Assembly: GCF_029714425.1 (NCBI RefSeq)
Contig: NZ_CP121668.1
Span: 5,601,501 to 5,665,500, forward strand
Length of the DNA: 64,000 bases
Reading direction: 5' to 3'
Origin: Bradyrhizobium sp. CB2312
Lineage (GTDB): Bacteria; Pseudomonadota; Alphaproteobacteria; Rhizobiales; Xanthobacteraceae
Both the position numbers and the translations under genes were made by a program. Shown in pieces: positions 26,396 through 35,554 of the stretch (its first letter is position 1; every line of letters begins with the position of its first letter). The notes beneath the pieces were generated by a model. The model made no database searches, had not been told where the DNA came from, and saw only the letters and a list, made by a program, of their open reading frames with translations.

Positions 26396-27025
26396 ATGCC
26401 AGTAACACTCCTCGACCTGATCCTGCTCGGTGTGATGCTGATCTCGGGCCTGCTCGCCATGGTCCGCGGCTTCATGCGCGAAATCCTGTCGATCGCAGCC
26501 TGGGGCACGGCGGCGATCGTGACGCTCTACTCCTTCTCGAAGCTGCTGCCGACGGCCAAGACCTATTTCAACAACGACACGGTCGCGAGCGTGGTCGTCG
26601 TCGCAGGCGTGTTCGTCGGCACCCTGGTCATCGTTTCCGTGATCACGGTCCGGATCTCCGACATGATCCTGGATTCGCGCATCGGCGCGCTGGACCGCAC
26701 CCTGGGGTTCCTGTTTGGCCTCGCTCGCGGGCTTTTGATCGTCGTGGTCGCGTTCCTGTTCTTCACCTGGCTGGTGCCGGACAAGCAGCGCCCCGACTGG
26801 GTCACGGGGGCCAAGTCCCGCGTCGTGCTCCAGGGAACCGGCGATTGGCTGATGTCCCTCTTGCCTGATGACCCCGAGAACACCATCTTGAAGAGATTCA
26901 AGAAAAACAAACCAGATGATGATCAAGCTGATTCCGAGCAGCAGCCTTCGGGCAGTGGCGACGGATACAGTAAACCGGCTCGTGACAGTTTGAAAAAACT
27001 GATCGAGAAACCCGCGGCACGTTGA
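26396..27025 (+). CDS. cvpA: CvpA family membrane protein
   Basis: 209 residues with four hydrophobic segments in the first 130 residues (LLDLILLGVMLISGLLAMVRGF is the characteristic start) and a charged, cytoplasmic C-terminal tail of about 70 residues rich in Lys, Asp and Pro. CvpA proteins are linked to colicin V production in E. coli and more broadly to envelope homeostasis; their molecular role is not settled. It lies between radA and purF, as in many proteobacteria, 28 bases from the purF start. Confidence 0.9.
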   Translation: MPVTLLDLILLGVMLISGLLAMVRGFMREILSIAAWGTAAIVTLYSFSKLLPTAKTYFNNDTVASVVVVAGVFVGTLVIVSVITVRISDMILDSRIGALDRTLGFLFGLARGLLIVVVAFLFFTWLVPDKQRPDWVTGAKSRVVLQGTGDWLMSLLPDDPENTILKRFKKNKPDDDQADSEQQPSGSGDGYSKPARDSLKKLIEKPAAR

Positions 27026-27053
27026 CTTGAGCCCAGAGAGAGGCGCGAACGAG

Positions 27054-28577
27054 ATGCGACACCCTGACCAGGACGCTCAACTTGATCTCGACGCCAAGGC
27101 CGGTTTGGGCCCATCCGCGCTGGAGCTTCAGGACGATCTGGAAGGGGATACGCTGCGCGAGGAATGCGGCGTGTTCGGCATCTACGGCCACCCCGACGCC
27201 GCCGCCATCACGGCGCTCGGTCTCCACGCCCTCCAGCACCGCGGCCAGGAAGCCGCCGGCATCGTCTCCTACGACGGCAGCCGCTTTCACAGCGAACGCC
27301 GCCTCGGTCTCGTCGGCGACACCTTCTCCCGCCGCGAGGTGATCGATCGCCTGCCCGGCAACATGGCAGTCGGCCATGTCCGCTATTCCACCACCGGCGC
27401 CACCATCCTGCGCAACGTGCAGCCGCTGTTCGCCGAGCTCAATGCCGGCGGCCTCGCGGTCGCCCACAACGGCAACCTCACCAACGGCCTGACGCTGCGC
27501 CGCGAGCTCGTGAAGCACGGCGCGATGATGCAGTCGACCACCGACACCGAAGTGATCCTGCATCTGGTCGCGCGCTCCAAGCGCGCCCGCTTCATCGAGC
27601 GCTACATCGACGCGCTGCGCGAGATCGAGGGCGCCTATGCGCTGGTCTCGCTGACCAACAAGAAACTCGTCGGCGCGCGCGACCCGCGCGGCATCCGTCC
27701 GCTCGTGCTCGGTGAGCTCGACGGCTGCCCGATCCTGACCTCGGAGACCTGCGCGCTCGACATCATCGGCGCCCGCTTCATCCGCGACATCGAGCCGGGC
27801 GAAGTCATCGTGTTCGACGAGAACGGCCAGGACATCCACAAGCCGTTCCCGCCGATGGCGCCGCGCCCCTGCATCTTCGAATACATCTATTTCTCCCGGC
27901 CGGATTCCATCGTTCACGGCCGCTCGGTCTATGAAGTGCGCAAGGCCTTCGGCGCGCAGCTCGCGCGCGAGAGCCACGTGCCGATCGACGTCGTCGTGCC
28001 GGTGCCGGATTCCGGCGTACCCGCTGCGGTCGGCTACAGCCAGCATTCCGGCGTGCCGTTCGAGCTCGGCATCATCCGCAACCACTATGTCGGCCGCACC
28101 TTCATCCAGCCGACGCAGGCGATCCGCGAATCCGGCGTGCGCATGAAGCATTCGGCCAACCGCGCCGCGATCGAAGGCAAGCGCATCATCCTGATCGACG
28201 ACTCGCTGGTGCGCGGTACCACCTCGAAGAAGATCGTGCGCATGATGCGCGATGCCGGCGCGAAGGAAGTGCATTTCCGCCTCGCTTCGCCGCCGATCCT
28301 CTATCCTGATTATTACGGCATCGACCTGCCCGATCGTGGTGGCCTCTTGGCCGCGACGCATTCGCTGGAGGAGATGCGTGAGATCATCGGCGCCGACTCG
28401 CTCGCCTTCCTGTCGATCGACGGCATGTACCGCGCCATGGGCGAGCCCGGCCGCGATCCCGCCAATCCGAAATTCTCGGATCATTGCTTCACCGGGGCCT
28501 ATCCGACCCACCTCACCGACCAGACCCAGACCGAGCCGCAGCCGCGGCAGCTGTCGCTGCTGGCGGAGGCGAGCTGA
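27054..28577 (+). CDS. purF: Amidophosphoribosyltransferase
   Basis: 507 residues. Catalyses the first committed step of purine synthesis: PRPP plus glutamine to phosphoribosylamine. The N-terminal propeptide of 37 residues ends before Cys38 of EECGVFGIYGH, the glutaminase nucleophile, as in the B. subtilis-type enzyme that is processed. The PRPP-binding loop is IILIDDSLVRGTTSKKIV near residue 385. The start at ATG 27054 follows a GAGAGAGG stretch; an in-frame TTG at 27027 is less likely. The C-terminal FCTGAYP is conserved. Followed by a dispersed repeat. Confidence 0.96.
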   Translation: MRHPDQDAQLDLDAKAGLGPSALELQDDLEGDTLREECGVFGIYGHPDAAAITALGLHALQHRGQEAAGIVSYDGSRFHSERRLGLVGDTFSRREVIDRLPGNMAVGHVRYSTTGATILRNVQPLFAELNAGGLAVAHNGNLTNGLTLRRELVKHGAMMQSTTDTEVILHLVARSKRARFIERYIDALREIEGAYALVSLTNKKLVGARDPRGIRPLVLGELDGCPILTSETCALDIIGARFIRDIEPGEVIVFDENGQDIHKPFPPMAPRPCIFEYIYFSRPDSIVHGRSVYEVRKAFGAQLARESHVPIDVVVPVPDSGVPAAVGYSQHSGVPFELGIIRNHYVGRTFIQPTQAIRESGVRMKHSANRAAIEGKRIILIDDSLVRGTTSKKIVRMMRDAGAKEVHFRLASPPILYPDYYGIDLPDRGGLLAATHSLEEMREIIGADSLAFLSIDGMYRAMGEPGRDPANPKFSDHCFTGAYPTHLTDQTQTEPQPRQLSLLAEAS

Positions 28578-28587
28578 CGGCGTAGCC

Positions 28588-28686
28588 GTCATCCCGGGGC
28601 GGTCCGCAGGACCGAACCCGGGATCTCGACGTTGTCTTGCAGCCTCTAGATTCCGGGTTCGATGCTTCGCATCGCCCCGGAATGAC
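28588..28686. repeat. Dispersed palindromic repeat (GTCATCCCGGGG type), long copy
   Basis: GTCATCCCGGGGCG, then GGTCCGCAGGACC, AACCCGGGAT, a short spacer, and an inverted second half ATTCCGGGTT, GATGC-TTC-GCATC, GCCCCGGAATGAC. The left and right ends are imperfect inverted repeats and each half folds on itself. Same family as 4560-4602 and 32102-32165. Confidence 0.8.
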
Positions 28687-28733
28687 AATGCCGCAGGCTT
28701 GTGCGGACCGCCTGCCTCTGCGATACCGCCTGC

Positions 28734-29474
28734 ATGACAAAACCGCTCGCCAATCGCATCGCTCTCGTCACCGGCGCCTCGCGCGGCATTGGATTCGCCA
28801 CGGCCCTCGCTTTGGCAAAGGCCGGCGCGCATATCGTTGCCACCGCGCGCACACAGGGCGGGCTGGAAGAGCTCGACGACGAGATCCGGAAAATCGGCGG
28901 CAGCGCCACGCTGGTGCCACTGGACCTCACCGATTTTGATGGCATCGCGCGGTTAGGCGCCGGCCTGCACGAGCGCTATGGCAAGCTCGACATCCTCGTC
29001 GGCAATGCCGGCGTGCTCGGCCCCTCTTCGCCCATCGGCCATATCGAGCTGAAGACGTTCAACGACGTCATGGCCGTCAACGTCTCTGCCAACTTCCAGC
29101 TGATCCGCTGCATGGAGCCGCTGCTGAGGCAATCCGATGCCGGCCGCGCCGTGTTCATCACCTCCGGCGCCGCCAACAAGGCGACCGCCTATGTCAGCCC
29201 CTACGCCGCCTCCAAGGCCGCGCTGGAGACGCTGGCGCGCGCCTGGGCGCAGGAGACCGCGAACACGTCTCTACGCGTCAACCTGTTCAATCCCGGGCCG
29301 ATCCGCACCCGTATGCGCGCGACCCTGATGCCCGGCGAAGACCCCGCGACGCTCGACACGCCCGAGCAGGTCGCCGAATTCATCGTGCCGCTCTGCGCGC
29401 CCGACTGGACCGAGACTGGCAAGTTCTACGACTATAAGACCCGCAGCCTGATGAGCTTCCGCCCGCCGGCCTGA
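28734..29474 (+). CDS. Short-chain dehydrogenase/reductase
   Basis: 246-residue classical SDR. NAD(P)-binding TGASRGIGFATA near residue 14, the NAG motif in VGNAGVLG near residue 90, catalytic Ser in ITSGAANK near residue 142, and YVSPYAASKAA with the Tyr and Lys of the active site near residues 155-162. The C-terminal end after FYDYKTRSL is short. The ATG at 28734 begins MTKPLANRIALVTGAS. Substrate not deducible; the layout resembles the YciK-like subgroup. Single gene between a repeat and the NHL protein. Confidence 0.88.
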   Translation: MTKPLANRIALVTGASRGIGFATALALAKAGAHIVATARTQGGLEELDDEIRKIGGSATLVPLDLTDFDGIARLGAGLHERYGKLDILVGNAGVLGPSSPIGHIELKTFNDVMAVNVSANFQLIRCMEPLLRQSDAGRAVFITSGAANKATAYVSPYAASKAALETLARAWAQETANTSLRVNLFNPGPIRTRMRATLMPGEDPATLDTPEQVAEFIVPLCAPDWTETGKFYDYKTRSLMSFRPPA

Positions 29475-29552
29475 TTGACTCGGGTCCCTCCCCGCGATTG
29501 ACTGCCGGCGCTCAAGCGGCAGCAAGCTGCAGGCCAAAAAAGGGAGGTCGCC

Positions 29553-30698
29553 ATGACACCATGGCATCGCGCAGGGCTTTCGCGTGCGCTCGCAAATGTC
29601 TCTCACGCCTTCTCCATCCTGATCGCAGCCATTGCGCTCGTCCTTCCGGGCGTTGCGATTGCTGCCGACGTCCCGACCTTCGCGGTCGATCCTTCCTGGC
29701 CGAAGCAGCTGCCGAACAACTGGATCCTCGGCCAGGTCGGCGGCATCACCGTCGACTGGCAGGGCCACATCTGGGTGATCCATCGCCCGCGCTCGCTCAC
29801 CGACGATGAGAAAGGCGCGAGCCTCAACCCGCCGCGCTCCAAATGCTGCGTCTCGGCGCCGCCCGTCCTCGAGTTCGACAGCGATGGCAACCTGCTGCGG
29901 TCCTGGGGCGGACCGGGCGAAGGCTATGAGTGGGTCGGCCGCGAGCACGGCATCGAGGTCGACGAGCGCGGCTTCGTCTGGGTCGGCGGCAATGCCGACA
30001 ACGACAACGCGATCCTGAAGTTCACACTGGACGGCAAGTTCGTGGCGCAGATCGGCAAGATCGCGCCGAGCCTCGGCAGCAACGACACGACGCAGCTCGG
30101 CAAGCCCGCCGAAACCGCGATCGACAAGGAGGCGAACGAAATCTACGTCGCCGACGGCTACGGCAACCACCGCGTCATCGTGTTCGATGCAACGACGCTC
30201 GCCTACAAGCGGCACTGGGGCGCCTACGGCAACAAGCCGAATGATGACAAGCAAGGTCCGTATGATCCCAAGGCGCCGGTGTCGCAGCAATTCGGAAATC
30301 CCGTGCACTGCGTGAAGCTCACCAATGACGGCCTCGTCTACGTCTGCGACCGCATCAACAACCGCATCCAGGTGTTCAAAAAGGACGGCACCTTCGTGAA
30401 AGAGTTCTTCTTCGAGAAGAACACGCTCGGCAATGGCGCCGTCTGGGACATCGCGATCTGGCCCGATCCGAAGCAGACTTATCTGCTCAGCGCCGACGGC
30501 GAGAACAACGAGATCAGGGTGATCAAGCGCGACGACGGCGGCGTCGTCGGCAGCTTCGGGCATAACGGCCGCAATGCTGGGCAATTCCACTGGGTGCATG
30601 CGATGGCGATCGACGCCAAGGGTAATGTCTATACCGCCGAGGTCGATACCGGAAAACGCATCCAGAAATTCAAGCTGACCTCGGACGCGCTGAAATAG
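29553..30698 (+). CDS. Secreted NHL-repeat beta-propeller protein
   Basis: 381 residues with a signal peptide (cleavage near AIAAD, residue 39). The mature chain carries repeating NHL-type blades: QVGGITVDWQGHIWVIHR, VGREHGIEVDERGFVWVGG, KPAETAIDKEANEIYVADGYGNHRVIVFD, NRIQVFKKDGTFV, and HWVHAMAIDAKGNVYTAEVDTGKRIQKF. Six-bladed propellers of this type include peptidyl-amidating lyase-like and uncharacterised periplasmic proteins. A CC pair in SKCCVSAPP may form a disulfide. Function unknown beyond the fold. Followed by a perfect hairpin. Confidence 0.85.
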   Translation: MTPWHRAGLSRALANVSHAFSILIAAIALVLPGVAIAADVPTFAVDPSWPKQLPNNWILGQVGGITVDWQGHIWVIHRPRSLTDDEKGASLNPPRSKCCVSAPPVLEFDSDGNLLRSWGGPGEGYEWVGREHGIEVDERGFVWVGGNADNDNAILKFTLDGKFVAQIGKIAPSLGSNDTTQLGKPAETAIDKEANEIYVADGYGNHRVIVFDATTLAYKRHWGAYGNKPNDDKQGPYDPKAPVSQQFGNPVHCVKLTNDGLVYVCDRINNRIQVFKKDGTFVKEFFFEKNTLGNGAVWDIAIWPDPKQTYLLSADGENNEIRVIKRDDGGVVGSFGHNGRNAGQFHWVHAMAIDAKGNVYTAEVDTGKRIQKFKLTSDALK

Positions 30699-30731
30699 CG
30701 TCTCAACGCATTTTGTCCAAAAGTTAACCGA

Positions 30732-30760
30732 CGGATGACGCTACGACGCAGCGTCATCCG
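30732..30760 (+). terminator. Hairpin after the NHL-repeat gene
   Basis: CGGATGACGCT (30732-30742), loop ACGACGC, exact complement at 30750-30760, followed by ggcttta. A perfect 11-bp stem with only a short T stretch; probable terminator. Confidence 0.65.
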
Positions 30761-30865
30761 GCTTTAGGCGCATTGCCGGGACCTGCGGGACACGGTAGAG
30801 CCATCAGCCGGAACAAGGCTCCGCAAGAGGGCCGTCCGCATATTTGACAATGGAGGAAACCTTTT

Positions 30866-32092
30866 ATGACGACGACGTTCGCGCGCCGCTCCGCGGCCCT
30901 TCTGGCCTGCGCCGCTTTCGGTTTTGCCACATCCGCCTACGCCCAGGACAAGACTGTCACGATCGGCGTGCTCAATGACATGTCCAGTCTCTACGCCGAC
31001 ATCGGCGGCCCCAACTCCGTGGTGGCAGTCAAGATGGCGGTGGAGGATTCCGGCCTGGCTGCCAAGGGCTGGAAGATCGAAGTCGTCAGCGGCGACCACC
31101 AGAACAAGCCGGACATCGGCGTCAACATCGCGCGGCAGTGGATCGACACCCAGAAGGTCGACATGATCACCGACACGCCGAACTCCGGCGTGGCGCTTGC
31201 GGTCAGCAACGTCGCCAAGGAAAAGAACGTCGTTTTGCTCAACAATGGCGGCGCCAGCGCCGACCTCACCGGCAAGGCCTGCAACGCCAACACCATCTCC
31301 TACACCTACGACACCTACATGCTCGCCAACGGCACCGGCAAGGCGCTGACCAAGGCCGGCGGCGACACCTGGTTCTTCCTGACCGCCGACTATGCATTCG
31401 GCGCCGCGCTCGAGCGTGACACCAGCGCGGTGGTCACCGCGAACGGCGGCAAGGTGCTCGGCGGTGTCAAGCATCCGCTCAATACGTCCGACTTCTCCTC
31501 CTTCCTGCTGCAGGCGCAGAACTCCAAGGCGAAGATCGTCGGGCTTGCCAATGCCGGCGGCGACACCACCAACTCGATCAAGCAGGCGGCCGAGTTCGGC
31601 ATCGTCGAAGGCGGCCAGAAGCTCGCCGCGCTCCTGCTGTTCATCAACGACGTCCACTCGCTCGGCCTCAAGACCGCGCACGGCCTGACCTTCACCGAAT
31701 CCTTCTACTGGGACCTCAACGAGGGCACGCGCGCCTTCTCGAAGCGTTTCCAGGATAAGACCGCCAACAAGGCGATGCCGTCGATGACGCAGGCCGGCAA
31801 CTATGCCGGCGTGCTGCATTACCTCAAGGCGCTCGAGGCGCTCGGCGGCAACCCGCATGACGGCGCCAAGGTCGTCGCCAAGATGAAGGAAATCCCGACC
31901 GACGATCCACTGTTCGGCAAGGGCCCGCTGCGCGAGGACGGCCGCCGCATCATCCCGGCTTACCTGTTCGAGGTGAAGAAGCCGGAGGAGTCGAAGGGTC
32001 CGTGGGACTATTACAAGCTGGTCGCGACCATCTCGGCCGAAGACGCGGCCAAGCCGCTCAAGGACAGCGAGTGCCCGCTGGTGAAGAAGTGA
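30866..32092 (+). CDS. Orphan branched-chain amino acid type binding protein
   Basis: 408 residues with a signal peptide (cleavage after SAYAQ, residue 27). Leu/Ile/Val-binding-protein fold (type I periplasmic binding protein): TVTIGVLNDMSSLYADIGG, SGDHQNKPDIG, FFLTADYAFGAALERD and PLNTSDFSSFLLQAQ. It is strikingly similar along its whole length to the liv-operon binding protein at 45398-46621 in this window, yet has no permease or ATPase gene beside it. It probably delivers a different solute to a shared transporter. GGAGG precedes the ATG. Two dispersed repeats follow. Confidence 0.9.
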   Translation: MTTTFARRSAALLACAAFGFATSAYAQDKTVTIGVLNDMSSLYADIGGPNSVVAVKMAVEDSGLAAKGWKIEVVSGDHQNKPDIGVNIARQWIDTQKVDMITDTPNSGVALAVSNVAKEKNVVLLNNGGASADLTGKACNANTISYTYDTYMLANGTGKALTKAGGDTWFFLTADYAFGAALERDTSAVVTANGGKVLGGVKHPLNTSDFSSFLLQAQNSKAKIVGLANAGGDTTNSIKQAAEFGIVEGGQKLAALLLFINDVHSLGLKTAHGLTFTESFYWDLNEGTRAFSKRFQDKTANKAMPSMTQAGNYAGVLHYLKALEALGGNPHDGAKVVAKMKEIPTDDPLFGKGPLREDGRRIIPAYLFEVKKPEESKGPWDYYKLVATISAEDAAKPLKDSECPLVKK

Positions 32093-32101
32093 CCGCGTAG
32101 C

Positions 32102-32165
32102 GGTCATCCCGGGGCGATGCATAGCATCGAACTATGGTGCGCAATTGCGCACCTGAGGATCTCGC
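32102..32165. repeat. Dispersed palindromic repeat with an 18-bp perfect palindrome
   Basis: GGTCATCCCGGGGCG, GATGC-ATA-GCATC, GAACTAT, then the perfect palindrome GGTGCGCAATTGCGCACC (32136-32153) and TGAGGATCTCG. Left part matches the repeats at 4560 and 28588; the central module differs. Confidence 0.75.
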
Positions 32166-32182
32166 GCGGCATTCTACACTGC

Positions 32183-32274
32183 CGTAGGGTGGGCAAAGGC
32201 GCGTAAGCGCCGTACCCACCTTCTCGCCACATACTCAAGACGTGGTGGGCACGCTTCGCTTTGCCCACCCTACG
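32183..32274. repeat. Dispersed palindromic repeat (GTAGGGTGGGC type), copy 2
   Basis: Left end CGTAGGGTGGGCAAAG and right end CTTTGCCCACCCTACG are exact inverted copies, identical to the ends of the copy at 12569-12659. The centre differs in the two copies (92 and 91 bases in total). The right end lies 3 bases from the 3' end of the MFS gene. Confidence 0.85.
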
Positions 32275-32277
32275 GGT

Positions 32278-33533
32278 CTACGAGACTGTCTTCGTGGTCG
32301 CCAGCGCCCGCAGCGCGATCGCAACGCACGCCACCATCAGCACGGCCGCGAGCAGGAATGGTGCGCCGGGCAGATGCAGCGGCGCGCTGGCGCCGATGAA
32401 ATAGGAGAACGTCAGGGTGAACAGGAACGGGCCGACGAGCTGCGAGACGCTCTGCACGCTCGCGGTCGCGCCCTGCAACTGGCCCTGCTGATCGGGCGCG
32501 ACCAGCCGCGTCATCAGCGATTGCGAGGCGGCGCCAGAGATGCCCCACAGCGACAGCACGGGAATACCGATCCAGGACAGCGGTCCGGTCGGCGCAGCGC
32601 CCAGGATCACGAAGCCGATCGCGCCACAGCACAAGCCCATCAGCAGCGCGTTCCGCTCGCCGAGCAGGCGCACGATCGGGCCGATCGCGAGCCCCTGCAC
32701 CACCATGGTGCAGATGCCGACCATGGCCAGCGTCAGGCCCACGGTCTTGGAATCCCAACCGTAGCGATAGGTCGCATAGAGCACGAAGGTCGACGGCAGC
32801 ACCACATGCGCGACTTGCGCGATGAAATTGACGATCGACAGCCCAGCCAGTGCCGCGTTGGAACGCAGCAGACGTAGCGCTCCGACCGGATTGGCGCTGG
32901 TCCAGTGGAACGGCGCGCGTTTTTCGGGCGCCAGCGATTCCGGCAGGACCAGTAATCCATAGAGCGCATTGGCAAAGCTCAAGGCCGCCGCGGCCCAGAA
33001 CGGCAGCCGCGGATCGATGTCGCCGAGCAGACCGCCGAGCGCCGGCCCCAGGATGAATCCTGCACCGAACGCCGCGCCAATCCTGCCGAACACCGCCGCC
33101 CGCTGTTCCGGCGGCGTGATGTCCGAGATGTAGGCAAAGGCGGTCGAGATGCTCGCCGAGGTGATTCCGGAGATCAAGCGCCGATGAACAGCCACGTCAG
33201 CGACGGCGCCAGCGCCATCAGGACGTAGTCGGCGGCGAGCCCAAAATTCGACAGCAGCACCACCGGCCGCCGTCCGAAGCGATCCGACAGCGCGCCAAGC
33301 ATCGGCGAGAACACGAACTGCATCAGCGCCCAGGCGGAGCCGAACAGTCCGAAAATGCGCGCCGCATGAGCCGTGTCGTTGCCCACGAAGCTCTCGACCA
33401 GCTTTGGCAGGATCGGCATGATCACGCCGAGCGCGAGCATGTCGAGCAGGATGGTGACGAAGATGAAGGCGACCGCGCCGCGCCGGACCGGCGCTGTGCC
33501 TTGCGCCACCGCCTCGCCGGCGCCGTCACTCAT
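32278..33533 (-). pseudogene. MFS transporter, TetA/multidrug type, split by a frameshift
   Basis: Two minus-strand frames join into one 418-residue, twelve-helix major facilitator. The 5' part starts at ATG 33533 ([11 protein letters not shown], overlapping the der stop) and has LSDRFGRRPVVLLS, the motif A between helices 2 and 3; it stops right after LTWLFIGA. The other frame resumes with RLISGITSASISTAFAYISD, the conserved helix 4 of TetA-like exporters, and runs to the end. One missing base near 33180 (GGCGC where GGCCGC is expected) explains the break and restores WLFIGRLISGIT. Real decay or sequence error. Likely drug or metabolite export if intact. Confidence 0.8.
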
Positions 33534-34912
33534 GACGGCCGCTTGCGCTTGTGCGCGAAGGGATTGGCCTTCTCGCGCAGGGTGATGCGCACCGGCGTTC
33601 CCGGAAGCTCGAAGGTCTCGCGCATGGAATTGGTCAAATAGCGCAAATAGGACTGCGGCACGGCGTCGGCGCGCGAGCAGAACAGCACGAAGCTCGGCGG
33701 GCGCGCCTTGTTCTGCGTGATGTAGTTCAGCTTCAGCCGGCGGCCGGACACCGCGGGCGGCGGATTGGCCTGGATCGCCTGCTCGAACCAGCGATTGAGT
33801 GCGGAGGTCGGCACGCGCCTGTTCCAGACCGCATAGGCGTCCTGGATCGCCTGCATCAGGCGGTCGATGCCCTCGCCCATCAAGCCTGACACGGCAACGA
33901 TCGGCACGCCCTTGACCTGCGGCAGCCAATGATCGGCGTCGCGGCGCAGGCCGGAGATCGCACCGCCGCCCTTGGTCTCCATCAGGTCCCATTTGTTGAC
34001 GGCGAGCACGACGGCGCGGCCCTCGCGCTCGATCAGATCGGCGATGCGCAGGTCCTGCTCCTCGAAGCGGTTCTGCGAGTCCATCATCAGCACGACGACT
34101 TCGGCAAAGCGAACCGCGCGCAGCGCGTCGGCGACCGAGAGCTTTTCCAGCTTCTCCTCGATGCGCGAGCGCCGGCGCAGGCCTGCGGTATCGAACACGC
34201 GGAAATCGCGGCCCTTCCAGTTGATCTCGACCGCGATGGAATCGCGCGTGGTGCCGGCCTCCGGGCTGGTCAACAAACGTTCTTCGCCGAGCAGATGATT
34301 GATCAGCGTCGACTTGCCGGCATTGGGCCGGCCGACGATGGCGACCCGGATCGGGCGCGTCGCGGCCTCTTCTTCCGAGAGCGGCGCGTCGTCCTCATCC
34401 TCGTCTTCTTCGACGGGCTCCGGCATCAGCTTAGCCAGCTCATCGTAGAGCTCGCCCATGCCCTCGCCATGCTCGGCCGAGATCTGGATGGGATCGCCGA
34501 GACCGAGAGCAAAGGATTCCATCGCGCCGGCATCGCCATGCTTGCCTTCGCTCTTGTTGGCGACGAGCAGCACCGGCTTGTTGGCCTTGCGGGCAAAATC
34601 GGCGAAGGCGCGATCAGTGGGCGTGAGGCCGATGCGGGCGTCGATCACGAAGAACAGCGCGTCCGCCTGCGCGATCGCGGTCTCGGTCTGCTCCTGCATC
34701 CGCGCAGTCAGCGAACCCTTGGCGCCCTCGTCGAGGCCGGCGGTATCGATGATGGTGAATTGGAGATCGCCGAGCCTGGCCTCACCCTCGCGGCGGTCGC
34801 GGGTGACGCCCGGCAGATCATCGACGAGCGCGAGCTTCTGTCCGACCAGGCGGTTGAACAGCGTCGACTTGCCGACATTGGGCCGGCCGATGATGGCGAT
34901 CGTGAAGGACAT
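33530..34912 (-). CDS. der: Ribosome biogenesis GTPase Der
   Basis: 460-residue double-GTPase required for 50S subunit maturation. First G domain: GRPNVGKST (residue 8), DLPGVT, DTAGL; second G domain: GRPNAGKST (near 195), [24 protein letters not shown]-terminal KH-like domain from about residue 360 with [17 protein letters not shown]. An acidic linker (EEDEDEDDA) separates the G domains. Full length. The downstream MFS gene overlaps its stop by 4 bases (ATGA). Confidence 0.96.
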   Translation of the reverse strand: MSFTIAIIGRPNVGKSTLFNRLVGQKLALVDDLPGVTRDRREGEARLGDLQFTIIDTAGLDEGAKGSLTARMQEQTETAIAQADALFFVIDARIGLTPTDRAFADFARKANKPVLLVANKSEGKHGDAGAMESFALGLGDPIQISAEHGEGMGELYDELAKLMPEPVEEDEDEDDAPLSEEEAATRPIRVAIVGRPNAGKSTLINHLLGEERLLTSPEAGTTRDSIAVEINWKGRDFRVFDTAGLRRRSRIEEKLEKLSVADALRAVRFAEVVVLMMDSQNRFEEQDLRIADLIEREGRAVVLAVNKWDLMETKGGGAISGLRRDADHWLPQVKGVPIVAVSGLMGEGIDRLMQAIQDAYAVWNRRVPTSALNRWFEQAIQANPPPAVSGRRLKLNYITQNKARPPSFVLFCSRADAVPQSYLRYLTNSMRETFELPGTPVRITLREKANPFAHKRKRPS

Positions 34913-34962
34913 CGGTCATTCGTGCGCTGCCGAGGCTGCGCCTGTCAATGCAGTGAGGATGA

Positions 34963-35511
34963 TTAGCGCGAGAAGCTGCCGCTCGGCAGCGGCGCCGGGA
35001 AAGCGCCCTGCGACTGCTGCTGCGTGGTCTGGGCCGATTGTGCCGGCTGCTGTTGGACGGGCTGGTCCGGCGGCGGCGCGGTGGTGCGCTTGCGGACGAT
35101 CTTCTGCTTGGGCGGCGGAGCGGCCGACGGCGGCGCAGCTTCCGGCTGGGCCTCGCCATCGACCTCGCCGGCGGGCGCCTGCGCGGGTGCGGCCGCGGCG
35201 GCCGGCTGCTTGCTCTTCTTCGCCTTGGCGCCCTTGGCCGGCTCAGGCGGCGGCGGCTCTGTCGGCAAAGCCGCAACGGCCCCCGCGTTCGGATCGGGCT
35301 GTTGCTGGGCGCCCTTGTACAGCTCCTTCGGGACGCCTTGCTCGAGGCCCGGGACACCTTCCGGGAACACCGGCTTGCGGTCGCCTGGCAGCTTCTTCTT
35401 GGTGTCGAGGAAGTCGAGCATGTCGCTTGGATCGAAGCTGGAGCAGCCGCCCAGGACGCCTGTGAAGGCGATCAGGACGGCGGCTGCGATCAAGCGTGGC
35501 GTGCGGCGCAT
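34963..35511 (-). CDS. Proline/alanine-rich lipoprotein
   Basis: 182 residues. The N-terminus has a type II signal peptide with lipobox VLGGC (Cys23). A short conserved segment (DMLDFLDTKKKLPGDRKPVFPEGVPGLEQGVPKELY region, residues 30-68) is followed by a long low-complexity tail rich in Pro, Ala, Gln and Lys, probably disordered and spanning the periplasm. It lies between the YfgM-like gene and der, where alphaproteobacteria often carry an uncharacterised lipoprotein. Function unknown. Confidence 0.75.
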   Translation of the reverse strand: MRRTPRLIAAAVLIAFTGVLGGCSSFDPSDMLDFLDTKKKLPGDRKPVFPEGVPGLEQGVPKELYKGAQQQPDPNAGAVAALPTEPPPPEPAKGAKAKKSKQPAAAAAPAQAPAGEVDGEAQPEAAPPSAAPPPKQKIVRKRTTAPPPDQPVQQQPAQSAQTTQQQSQGAFPAPLPSGSFSR

Positions 35512-35554
35512 CTTGGTGTCTCGTTACGTCAGAGGGCCCGAAGGTCAGCTCTTG

